NCBI GenBank assembly: GCA_946902875.1 | Contig: OX336348.1 | Location: 13,107,741 to 13,171,740 of the forward strand | Direction of reading: 5' to 3' | Length of the DNA stretch: 64,000 nt | Origin: Nematopogon swammerdamellus | Taxonomy: Eukaryota; Arthropoda; Insecta; Lepidoptera; Adelidae | In this document: one piece after another, positions 1-8,082 of the stretch | How the letters are laid out: the number at the start of each line of letters is the position of its first letter | How positions within the stretch are numbered: the first letter of the stretch is position 1 | Notes under the pieces: generated by a model | What the model saw: the letters and a program-made list of their open reading frames with translations, nothing else | Told to the model about the DNA's origin: nothing | The model's database searches: none | Made by a program: the position numbers and the translations under genes

Positions 1-169
1 GGGCGGGAAGCGAGCGGGAGAGGGGGTAGCTAGCGCTAGCTAGCGACTAGCGGCCCGGCGCCGGCCGGTCAGTCAACACGTGCATTGAAATACGTAGGGT
101 TGTCACTTAGTCTACCAAAAATATATTTTTCGATTTATTATTTTACGAGTAAGTATTATGGTTAATTGC
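1..169. other. Window edge, no gene seen
   Basis: The first 75 bases are GC-rich and low in complexity, with repeated CTAGCTAGCG-like words, then AT-rich sequence. I see no open frame or RNA gene here. Confidence 0.4.
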
Positions 170-233
170 GCCCGTAGTCTAGTGGTAAGTAAGGCGCTTC
201 TCAATGCAGAAGTTGCGGGTTCAAATCTCGGGC
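170..233 (+). tRNA. tRNA-like pseudogene or SINE head
   Basis: The stretch has an A-box-like word (TAGTCTAGTGG), a 5-bp anticodon stem CTTCT/AGAAG at 197-212, and a B-box-like GGTTCAAATCT. GCCCG at the start pairs with CGGGC at the end. It is only 64 nt, the anticodon loop has six bases (CAATGC) instead of seven, and the T stem does not pair properly. A working tRNA is therefore unlikely. It could be a decayed tRNA copy or the promoter head of an old SINE. Confidence 0.45.
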
Positions 234-705
234 ATTAACTAATGTATTTATTTCCTTGATAAGGATTGCTATACGTGCATTTCATAACGAATAGGTACGA
301 TTGCTCCGGTGAAGAAAAATAAAATTAGGTAACTAGTGCACACTGTTCTATGAAAGGTATTTTTGTGTTAACTGCTTCTGATTACCACTGGTCACCATAG
401 AAGTGTACGAGTAATCGAACCGGATATAACAAATTGTGACAAGTTCGAGTGCTATATGACTGCCATAAGAATACTCAATAAACAATAAAACAACAACAAT
501 AAAAACAATACCTCCTATGTCAGTGGGCAGAGTCCGTGCCTAGCAGTGGGACGTTTTAAAGGATTATAGAAGAAAGCAGATAGTGAATTTCATCGAAAAA
601 AACGTTTTTATGTATTTATTAAACTTAAAATACAGAACTATGATAACTTTAAATACATACCTAAACTTATATGGGTTTTTAAATTACCTTGGTTGTTTGA
701 CATTT
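234..705. other. AT-rich intergenic sequence, nothing recognised
   Basis: AT-rich sequence with short open frames that lack recognisable motifs. It contains an (A/C)AACAATAAAA-rich patch near 480-510. Confidence 0.4.
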
Positions 706-843
706 AAACGGCTCACTCACTATCGTAATACGAGCTGTGTGGCTCGACATTTCGGCCAGAGTGCTCATCATGATGGGCCATACGTTTGGCCCGAAACGTC
801 GAGCTACACAGCTCGTATTTCGACCGCGAGTAAAGCCGTTTTT
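706..843. repeat. Long imperfect inverted repeat (hairpin/MITE-like)
   Basis: The left arm 706-748 (AAACGGCTCACTC, then AATACGAGCTGTGT, then GGCTCGAC) is the imperfect reverse complement of the right arm 793-843, with a centre of about 45 bp. The arms carry several mismatches, so the element is old. Such foldback repeats are common in insect genomes. No target duplication was found. Confidence 0.6.
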
Positions 844-1550
844 TATTCTTATAATACCTACACCTAATACTAGAATAATATCTAAAAAACTAAACTTAAT
901 AATAAAGAATTAATAACTGCGGTCTTGGCCTTGGACTAACCTTAAAATCTCCGAACCAAACATACATAAAATAATGAGTGCAGCATCTATTTAAAAAAAA
1001 AAAACTAAAAAAACCATTAGGTATACTTTGGACTACACACACAAACACAACTAAAATAACTCTTCCTCGGTCCTTAAACAAAATAATTTAAATTACAGAT
1101 TGAAAATTTTCACATTCCCCTAAACAATGTATTATCTTCGACTATTTTTATCCATCTTTCTCCTATTGATCCCTTAGTAGGACGTGGAAACCTTGGAAAC
1201 AAAAAAATTGTCCTTGAAAATTTCTCAATTACTTACTCATTCAACAATTTTTAAAGAATAGCGACAACCCTAATTAGCGGTCAATTCACTCTCATATTTT
1301 AACGTGGTTTAATACATATTTACTTACTTTCATACATGATATCCCAGAACTCTATTTCTAATCATTCATATGTGGCAGCCCTAATGAGCGCGTTCAATTT
1401 ATTTGTTTAATTAAATAATGCTTATGTTATTGCAATGCGAGGTCAATACATAAAATGTACTAAATTTTCAAATTGAAGTAGCGTTGTGACAACCCTTATT
1501 TGCCAGTGGAACCAAATATTTCTAAGCACATGGAAAACACGATATTTTAT
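844..1550. other. Degenerate sequence with weak ~111-bp periodicity
   Basis: There is no convincing coding frame. A short motif resembling GACAACCCTAATTAGCG recurs near 1262, 1373 and 1484, which suggests a very degenerate tandem repeat of about 111 bp. The rest of each presumed unit is not clearly similar. Confidence 0.3.
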
Positions 1551-2020
1551 ATAAGGTCTTTCAAAATTAGTTAATAGTACGCTAAGGGGGGGTTCTGTAA
1601 CGGAAATAAATCACTTTTGAGGAACAAAGATTTTTTTTTACAAAAAAAAAATTTTTTTGATGTAAAATGTCAGTCAATGCCAGGAACAAAAAAGTCTTCC
1701 AACACATAGATCTCTTTCTTTCAGAAATTGTGAAAAACCACAATTTTAGTTTTATTAGTATGGAATAGAAAGAATTTGATTTTTTTACCAACTTACACGT
1801 GTTACATCAAAATGGTAACGAAGACTTTTTTGTTACTGTTATGAAACTGAATCGATTAGGCTATAAAAATCAACCACCTATTTCTTTATTTAAATACATA
1901 AAAAACATTTTACATAAAAAAAGCCCAAGGTCCAACACATTTTATATAGGTTTTACTCCCTATATGATGCAGAACCCCCCCCCCCTTAGCGTACTATTAA
2001 CTAATTTTGAAAGACCTTAT
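1551..2020. mobile_element. 470-bp MITE with ~47-bp TIRs
   Basis: The ends are long inverted repeats: ATAAGGTCTTTCAAAATTAG at 1551 is mirrored by the reverse complement ending at 2020, and the match continues inward through GTACGCTAAGG and a G run. The flanks are ATAT on both sides, so the target duplication (TA or ATAT) cannot be placed exactly. The interior is AT-rich and encodes nothing. A related partial copy lies at 5466-5675. It sits just beyond the splice donor of the THAP exon at 2060-2136 (minus), that is, within what would be the first intron. Confidence 0.7.
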
Positions 2021-2059
2021 ATATTAATAAAATTAAGATCACAATGAAGTGATACTTAC

Positions 2060-2136
2060 CTATGAAATGAGATGCCATCAGTTTTTCCAATATTTTTGGT
2101 ATGATTTTTGCAATATCGCAACACACAACCGGGCAT
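2060..2136 (-). pseudogene. THAP-domain first exon, P-element-like remnant
   Basis: On the minus strand an ATG at 2136 opens 25 codons starting MPGCVLRYCKN and ending with DGISFH, followed by a consensus splice donor (AG|GTAAGT, intron from 2059). MPxC-x4-C with a conserved FH before the first intron is the start of a THAP zinc-finger domain, the DNA-binding module of P-element transposases and of some host proteins. Exon length and donor position match the THAP exon at 15462-15541, so both probably come from P-like transposons. No later exon could be recognised at lower coordinates, where a MITE (1551-2020) occupies the intron. The GC-rich region 2137-2290 would be its promoter and 5' leader. 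A domesticated host THAP gene is an alternative. Confidence 0.6.
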
Positions 2137-2726
2137 AATGAATAATGACTGGCGCCTCGTGACTGGCGCGATGCGAGCCGCAGACGGACGGCAGCGAGCG
2201 CGCGGGCGGCGCCTCCGCCGCGTTCGGCCGCTCGCGAGCTACTAGTCTCAAGAGGGTCTCACCGCGTAATGGATACTCCACCGCGGTGGAGCGAAGGATG
2301 TTGCCCGGGTAAGAGGTCTAGTAGAATACATGATACGTCATTGCTTTACACCTAGTAATTCCCATGCTTCCCGATGGAAGTTGTTTATTCCATTCAATTT
2401 CCTTTTTACCCGACTACGGCGAAGCCAAAAGGAGGGTAATATGTTTAGCCTGAATGTATGTATGTGTGTTATGGCCTCTCTAGCGCGTAAACGAAGCATT
2501 GAATCTCAATGAAATATATACCAAAATGTTCTAGAAAATCCTAGGAGTGACATAAGATAGGTTAGTACTCATCCTAATTACCAATTTGCTCAGACCAATT
2601 TGTATAAATCTGATATAAATCATCACGTACATAGATAATGCGTAAGTGCGAGCGAACTAGACGTCCGTCAGTCAGTATATTTGCTCTGTCTCCCTCCCTC
2701 GTGCCGGTTACCGGCTAGGTGAAACG
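2137..2726. other. GC-rich leader plus dispersed repeat
   Basis: Positions 2137-2300 are GC-rich (possible promoter and leader of the minus-strand THAP exon) and include the palindrome CCACCGCGGTGG near 2280. Around 2407-2480 a sequence with CGACTACGGCGAAGCC followed by GGAGGGTAATATG and an ATGT microsatellite resembles a dispersed lepidopteran repeat tail. No gene is seen. Confidence 0.4.
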
Positions 2727-3208
2727 ACGAGTGGATCGGGATCAATTCTGATTACTCTCACTGACAGTTGTCCTCCTACGAAATTTTTATTTTCGGAAAT
2801 ATTCGGAAATATACAAACTGTTTTGGTGGTCTTCTTTATATTAACCCTAACCTAATGTTGAGGTGGTGCATGTTGTTTTTGGAACAAGTTTGTATTTCCG
2901 AAAATAATTCTTAGGTGGTGATAAAAAAAACTAAATACCCTAAAACAATTTAAACACCGTAACAAGTAACTATTAAGTAATCTGTGCCGTAACATTGATT
3001 AAAAAAGAAAAAAAAAAGCAAAAAAAACCAAAAAGACTTGGTGGGATTCGAACCCATGGTCATAAAACTACTAGTCCTACACCCTCACCCCTGAGCCACG
3101 AAATCACTTAAATGAACAAATGAATATCGAATTCCCTTGATTCGGTTTCGGCTCTATTACGTCACAGCTGTGAGCGAGAGTAATCAGAATTGATCCCGAG
3201 CCACTCGT
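2727..3208. mobile_element. 482-bp MITE with 8-bp target duplication
   Basis: TIRs begin ACGAGTGG(A/C)TCGGG and continue to CTCTC, 33 bp with one mismatch and weaker similarity beyond. The element is bracketed by GTGAAACG at 2719-2726 and 3209-3216, an exact 8-bp target duplication as made by hAT and P superfamilies. The first bases resemble the CACGAGT terminus of the P-like element at 15310, so a P affiliation is possible but unproven. It contains a tRNA-like sequence on the minus strand and no protein. Confidence 0.8.
3035..3105 (-). tRNA. tRNA-Thr(AGT)-like sequence inside the MITE
   Basis: Read on the minus strand, a 71-nt sequence folds as a tRNA. The acceptor strand GATTTCG pairs mostly with CAAGTC. 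An A-box-like TGGCTCAGGGG is present. The anticodon stem TAGGA/TTTTA closes a 7-base loop CTAGTAG with U at position 33 and anticodon AGT. The T arm has the B box GGTTCGAATCC. Two G-U pairs in the anticodon stem and a T-stem mismatch suggest decay. Runs of T follow directly on the minus strand, as for a Pol III terminator. It may be a tRNA pseudogene or SINE head carried by the MITE rather than a working gene. Confidence 0.5.
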
Positions 3209-3216
3209 GTGAAACG

Positions 3217-3791
3217 GGGTGCTGCGCGCCATCTGTGATCCTATTATTGTACTGAATTGGCCGGTGATTGAGCCGAGCGTGCGCGGGGCGGGGCCCCTGC
3301 CGCCGCGCCGCCGCCGCCCGGCGGGGGTGGGTTCGTACTTATTCTTTTCGTCGTGCGCGCGTCGCTTTTCCTAGGCATGCGCGCGCCCCGATTTGCCCCA
3401 TTGCGCTGCCGGCCCGACTAGAGCATGCAGAACCGGAGTTGAGTTCAAGTTCGATTTTCAGGGTACTCTTAGAGAGCAACTCCGGTTTTCTCCGATTTTT
3501 TTCGAGTTTCAAGAAATTTCTTAGAATTGGCTCAAAAGGCAGAAAGAAATTAACTATTATAACGTTTATAAACGTATTGAATAAAACTAGTGTATTTATT
3601 ATTTTTAAATTTAAAATAAAAAAATCAATACATGCAGTTGGAATAGAACAGCAAAGTTGTATCTTTCTTGTTCATTCTATTTTATATCTTCATAATTTGT
3701 GGTTTACAATTCAATAAAAGATCTGTAGATTTTTATACATAATATTTATTATATTTTTTCTTACATTGTATAATCAAACTGATACATTCAG
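3217..3791. other. GC-rich patch and stem-loop, no gene
   Basis: Positions 3270-3400 are very GC-rich. An inverted pair, ACCGGAGTTG near 3431 and CAACTCCGGT near 3483, can form a stem with a loop of about 40 bases and could be a degenerate transposon end. From 3540 the sequence becomes AT-rich and leads into the hAT remnant. The open frame across 3268-3717 has no recognisable domain and looks compositional. Confidence 0.35.
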
Positions 3792-4235
3792 TTATCCGAA
3801 TTTATTTAACTGGAAGTATGATCGCAAAAATAAAAGTTGGTCGATTGTATCATCACCAAGTCTGCTCCTCAGTGACCGGCTGAGGTACCCAGCTGCCGAG
3901 AAGGCGCGCTCTGCCTCAACGCTAGTAGGTGTTATACTCAAAAGGTATTCGTATAGTATTTTGAGACAATGGCCCCGTTCGCCATTGGCATCGAAGAGCG
4001 CCATTTCCACCATTATTAATTTGTTTACGTCTTCAGCATCAGACACAACTCTTGGCTGAACATTCGTGAGAGATTTTTCGATTTCTTGCTGTAGTTCTTG
4101 CTCTGCAGTCAAATCAGCAATATCAGCATTCTCGTTTAAGGAATCATGAACCAGAGTATCGTCATGTACTTCACTGTCACAGCCGAGCGCGTTTGCTGCA
4201 CGTTTTGTCAAACGCTTATAAACCTTTGTCATATG
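3792..4235 (-). pseudogene. hAT transposase C-terminal (dimerisation) fragment
   Basis: The minus-strand frame ends at 3792 and encodes about 145 residues. Its last third, around LLSITPTSVEAERAFSAAG followed by RSRLGDDTIDQLLFLRSYF, is the hAT family C-terminal dimerisation domain: the S-x2-AER-x-FS core, then a helix leading to the LLFLR motif. The part before it is acidic and linker-like. The catalytic core and BED zinc finger are missing, because the frame is cut at 4236 where another repeat begins. It is a truncated, inactive transposase copy. Confidence 0.8.
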
Positions 4236-5299
4236 AAGGGTACAGGGAAAGAACATGCAATGTCAATATTTTTATCAAAATTAGATTTCGATGCCAAAAT
4301 GTTCGCCTTGCCATGAGCTATAGTATGGTGAATAGAAACACGGAAGAAACGTGCTCAGTCACAGTGTTTTTGCTGTTTAAAATAATCACGTACACGAAAA
4401 GAAACTGACATGTCAACCAATTCAAATAAAGAAACATGATTTGTCGTCCAAAACAGGGAAGGAAAATGCAATGTCATATGGAACCAAAGGCAAGAACGTG
4501 CTTTATTTTAGGACTGGCTTTCTTATAATCAATCTGTAGATGTCATTTTACATATTATTCGGAGAGGTTTAAAGTGTTTGAGGTTATTAGTGATTATTCT
4601 TCAGTTTGGTGTACCTACACACGGACTTCAGTGGCTTGATCTCAAATCACTGGCAAAAAAAGTTATACGCCCTCGCTCACTCATCAATAAAATTCTGAGA
4701 GAAGGAGAATTTGAACTCCCATAGTAATATCCCAAAATAATGTCTAATAAAATCCAATGATAATAATATGGCAATCCTTTGCCACTCAATAAATAAAAGT
4801 ACAATGACTTGCAATCATTGATAAAGTTTTGTTCTCCTTCTGCTCAAGAATACTACAGTAACTTGCCAAATATATAAATAAACTTTAAAAAAATTAACAT
4901 ACCTACCTCTTTTTTAAATGTAGCATTAAGATATTACTAGACTTATGAATAAATAAGATAAGATTATGCTTGTGGTTTAAAAATTATTATTCGAAATTGT
5001 CTCTTTCTTTCCTGCATGGTGTGACAAAGTATGTTTTTTACTTAAGATTACACTGACATTGCATGTTTCTTTCCAGTACAAAAGGGGTAGTTTGTTTTTT
5101 TTTTAAGAATAAAGGTAATTAATTGGTTTTAAAACTTTTGTGATAAACTTGTCTTAAAACAGATGTATAAGTATAGTTTTATGTAATAAAAAGTATTAAT
5201 AAAGTTAGTACAAAAAAAGTTATAAGGTGATTAACTTAAAAAATTCAATTGTAAAAAATTGAGCTCAACTGACAAAGCATGTTATTTCCCTGTACCCTT
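4236..5299. mobile_element. Palindromic repeat element truncating the hAT copy
   Basis: The ends are inverted: AAGGGTACAGGGAAAGAAC at 4236 mirrors the sequence ending GTACCCTT at 5299. A word like GACATTGCATGTTCTTTCC occurs near 4264 and 4475 on the minus strand and near 5050 and 5270 on the plus strand, a symmetric set of terminal and subterminal repeats typical of a non-autonomous DNA transposon. I could not find a clear target duplication, so the ends are approximate. The interior is AT-rich and non-coding. Confidence 0.5.
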
Positions 5300-5306
5300 A
5301 CGTACA

Positions 5307-5337
5307 TGCTTCGAGAGCATAATATGCTCTCGAAGCA
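5307..5337. repeat. Perfect 14-bp-stem hairpin
   Basis: TGCTTCGAGAGCAT is followed, after three bases (AAT), by its exact reverse complement. The location immediately outside the 4236-5299 element suggests a transposon footprint or a cruciform-prone site. No role can be assigned. Confidence 0.7.
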
Positions 5338-5465
5338 CGTCACTATTGTATTTTTGAAATTCATTCTCATAAACTTGTATACTCGTTGTTTAACGAAGAA
5401 GGACGAACGAATCTATATAGGAGCGCAGCGACGTAATACAAACTCTTTGATAATGAATGAATGAA

Positions 5466-5675
5466 TGGTAATGAAGACTTTTTTGTTACTGTTATGAAAC
5501 TGAATCGATTAGGATATAAAAATCAACCACCTATTTTTTTATTGAAATACATAAAAAAATATTTTACGTAAAAAAAATCGCAAGGCCCAAAAATGTTTAT
5601 ATAGGTTTTACTTCCTACAAAATACAGAACCCCCCCTTCGCGTACTTTAACTAATTTTGAAATACCTTATAGGTA
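5466..5675. repeat. Partial copy of the 1551-2020 MITE family
   Basis: From GTAATGAAGACTTTTTTG to CTAATTTTGAAATACCTTAT this stretch matches the right half (1812-2020) of the 470-bp MITE with scattered differences. The left half is missing. It marks the element as a dispersed family. Confidence 0.65.
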
Positions 5676-5904
5676 TAACCCATTTCAAGGATTATATGGA
5701 ATTTCCAGTCACCCTGTATAAACATATGTGGATACAGCTTTGACGAAAAAAATATTAGCATTAGGTACTTATTAAACAAACAACGCTTTTACAGCAAATC
5801 TACATTATGTACAGTGTAATTATTTAATTAATTAAAACATGAGACATCGTTATAAAAATATACAAGGTGTTGCAGTTGCCCCCGTAATATTTTTAAGGCT
5901 GGTG
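5676..5904. other. AT-rich gap, nothing recognised
   Basis: No coding frame, RNA or clear repeat was seen between the partial MITE and the LINE fragment. Confidence 0.4.
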
Positions 5905-6075
5905 ACAAAGGCTTTTAATGGAGCTGTAATAGCCGATCACAGCCAAACTTCCACTCGCTAGTCACGGAACGCATAGATGACCTGAATCAGCAAATAACCG
6001 CGTGGGCCCAATGTATCCGTCGCTTTATGAAGCGTGTCGACCGTTATCAGAATTGTCGATTCCAGAGTGACCAAA
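5905..6075 (+). pseudogene. RLE-LINE fragment, region before reverse transcriptase
   Basis: A plus-strand frame reads LVTERIDDLNQQITAWAQ and then a basic stretch ending near CRFQSDQ. This fits the linker between the N-terminal part and the RT fingers of the LINE whose RT resumes at about 8083. The intervening 2 kb (Jockey-like LINE tails and other sequence) would then be a later insertion. The assignment rests on frame continuity and the general pattern of such linkers, so it is moderate. Confidence 0.45.
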
Positions 6076-6076
6076 G

Positions 6077-6962
6077 GTGGGTAACTATAACTACAACAAT
6101 CAAATCCTAAAGCGAGTGGACGAGATTCGGGATCTTGGTGTCATATTGGACAGCAAATTGCTTTTTAAGTCTCACATCGAAAGCATAACCAATAAGGCAT
6201 ATCGGATGTTGGGTTTCATTTTCCGCACCTGTGCTGTTTTCAAAAATCATACAACCTTTTGCTTGCTTTACTCAGCCTACGTAAGGTCTCACCTAGAATA
6301 CGCCTCGATTATTTGGAATCCACAGTACAGCGTTTATATTAATGATATCGAACATACGTTCGATAACAAAACAATTTTTTAAGATACGTGGGCTATCGAA
6401 CTCTGAATGGCGAATCTAGAGATGAATATTTATTTTCTTTATATCCTCTTTCGCAGAGAAGGCAAGTTCCAGACGTTACCTTCTTACACAAAATTATTAA
6501 CAATATTGTCGAATCTCCCTACTTACTGGAGACAATTAAATTCAGATGCCCAAACAAACGAACACGTTCCAACGACACTTTCATCATTTTATATAAAACC
6601 CACTGTAATTACAGTAAACATAGATTTACTAATAGAAGTTGTAAATTATATAATGAAATTTTCCATGGTGTAGACATATTTAACTCAAAATTAAGTAGTT
6701 TTAAGAAACAGTGTTTAACTTTGTGCACAGAAATTAATTTGCTCTAGGTGCTTAAAATTTAATTACTATTATTTTTTAATTTTTTTTTGCATATATTACA
6801 CTTCTTTTTTTATGATAAATTATTTATGATAAATTAGTGTTGAAAACATGGTTTATAGTTTTTCCTAATTGTGGAAACTTTACTGGTATATGTTATTACT
6901 TTATGTTTATTTAATTTAAGATATTAATAACAGTGTGTTTCGCTAAAATAAATAAATAAAAA
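6077..6962 (+). pseudogene. Jockey-like LINE 3' end (RT thumb and C-terminus)
   Basis: Two overlapping frames (6077-6382 and 6388-6747) encode the end of a non-LTR reverse transcriptase. ILKRVDEIRDLGVILDSKL is the YLG-like motif after the palm, and LLYSAYVRSHLEYASIIW is the conserved thumb helix. A frameshift lies near 6380. The YADD box and everything upstream are absent, so the copy is 5' truncated, as is usual for LINEs. The 3' UTR (6748-6950) ends in an AATAAATAAATAAA tail rather than pure poly(A). The C-terminal residues KQCLTLCTEINLL end at a normal stop. Confidence 0.75.
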
Positions 6963-7151
6963 TCGGGGTGTGGCTGTGTCGTGGACGGACGGATAATATT
7001 TTCCTTGAGCGTATAATATGTATTACCTGTCTTTTTCTGGTTTGCACTTACCTCGTCCCGCGCTTCCTCACTTCGCACCTCACGCTACACCCGCTGACGC
7101 CCAGCCTTGGAGGAAATGCTAGGCGTCAACGGGTGTAGTGTGAGGCGTCAA
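6963..7151. repeat. Spacer with a 24-bp-arm hairpin
   Basis: Between the two LINE tails a foldback occurs: CCTCACGCTACACCCGCTG at 7078 is mirrored by CGGGTGTAGTGTGAGG ending at 7145, with a 20-base loop and two mismatches. It resembles a small foldback MITE. No coding capacity is seen. Confidence 0.55.
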
Positions 7152-7406
7152 ACAGTGTTTAACTAAGTCACAGAATACTTAATACTTTGTGCACACAAAT
7201 AATTTTGTTCTAGGTTCTTAAAATTTAATTAATTACCTTTTTTAAATATTTCACTTCTTTTTTTTTTTATTATGTACAAGTGTTGAAAACATATTTTGTA
7301 GTTTTGCCTAATGTGAAAACTTTACTGGTTTATGTTCTTACTATATGTTTATTTGGTTTATGATATTTATAACTGTATGTTTCATTAAAATAAATAAATA
7401 AATAAT
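7152..7406 (+). repeat. Second 3' tail of the same Jockey-like LINE
   Basis: From ACAGTGTTTAACTAAG to ATTAAAATAAATAAATAAAT the sequence parallels 6707-6962 with many substitutions. Only the last codons and the 3' UTR are present. It is an independent, more strongly truncated insertion of the same family. Confidence 0.7.
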
Positions 7407-7679
7407 CCGTGATCGCACATGATCGATGTCTATACAGTCCGGCGTTGATATAGAAGCGATTACATCATCCACTTGCATAGGCTCGGCCGCCCCAGCTGCA
7501 GATGTACTGGCGCCGTTCGTTGATCCGCTCGGACGCCTTCATTCTTTTACCTTCCTTCCCAGCTTTACTCTATCATTTGGTATTTTATGGGTATCACTGG
7601 ATTGCTCTTGAGAAGCCCTTTCCAACCGTATATGACCTCTATATTTTGATTTGGATTTTTGACGAGTATAGGCCGACAT
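7407..7679 (-). pseudogene. Unidentified minus-strand coding start, interrupted
   Basis: An ATG at 7679 (context ACAATGTC) opens MSAYTRQKSKSKYRGHIR and runs 46 codons to a TGA. The same frame then continues as RRPSGSTNGASTSAAG and MQVDDVIASISTPDCIDID until the LINE tail at 7406 cuts it. Low-complexity, charged sequence with one stop looks like the start of a nuclear protein or a mobile-element ORF. I do not recognise the family. Upstream (7680-7930) lies plausible leader sequence with a TCAGTT initiator-like word on the minus strand near 7838. It could be the first exon of a host gene broken by a LINE insertion. Confidence 0.3.
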
Positions 7680-8082
7680 TGTATTATTAATTAAACATTT
7701 TTACTTTAACATCATATATATTCACTATAACTATTTCACCTTAATGTTTTATACACGCAATCGATAGATCTTGACGAGAGCTAACGATTGAAACTTAAAC
7801 GAAAGTCGTAGCTTCTCCGAGTCAACATTTATAACAAACTGAAATTATGTGACGCAGCAAAATTACCCCAAAATGGTGGCGCTTCCCCCTCCGCCGCCCG
7901 CGATGCTTCACAGTCATCACTTAACGTAACGAATTCTTTGATCCTTTAGCTATCGAGTGGTGTAATTATACTTTAGATATACATCATAGATATGAAGTTG
8001 CAACACCAAACTGTATCGCCCGATTTTGTTATCAGTTTTTTGGATTGGCTCCCACTATGGAAGCAAATTTAAATACGTATTC
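7680..8082. other. Non-coding, possible minus-strand promoter region
   Basis: No plus-strand gene is seen. A GC-rich patch at 7880-7905 next to AT-rich sequence could be the promoter and leader of the minus-strand frame starting at 7679. The right edge meets the LINE fragment. Confidence 0.3.

Noticed and set aside
583..867. 94-residue ORF
   Set aside because: Runs through a foldback repeat; no protein motif.
1260..1590. 111-bp tandem repeat
   Set aside because: Only about 25 bp of each presumed unit are alike; too weak to claim as an array.
3268..3717. 149-residue ORF
   Set aside because: Arg-rich GC patch followed by AT-rich sequence, no domain, composition changes with DNA composition.
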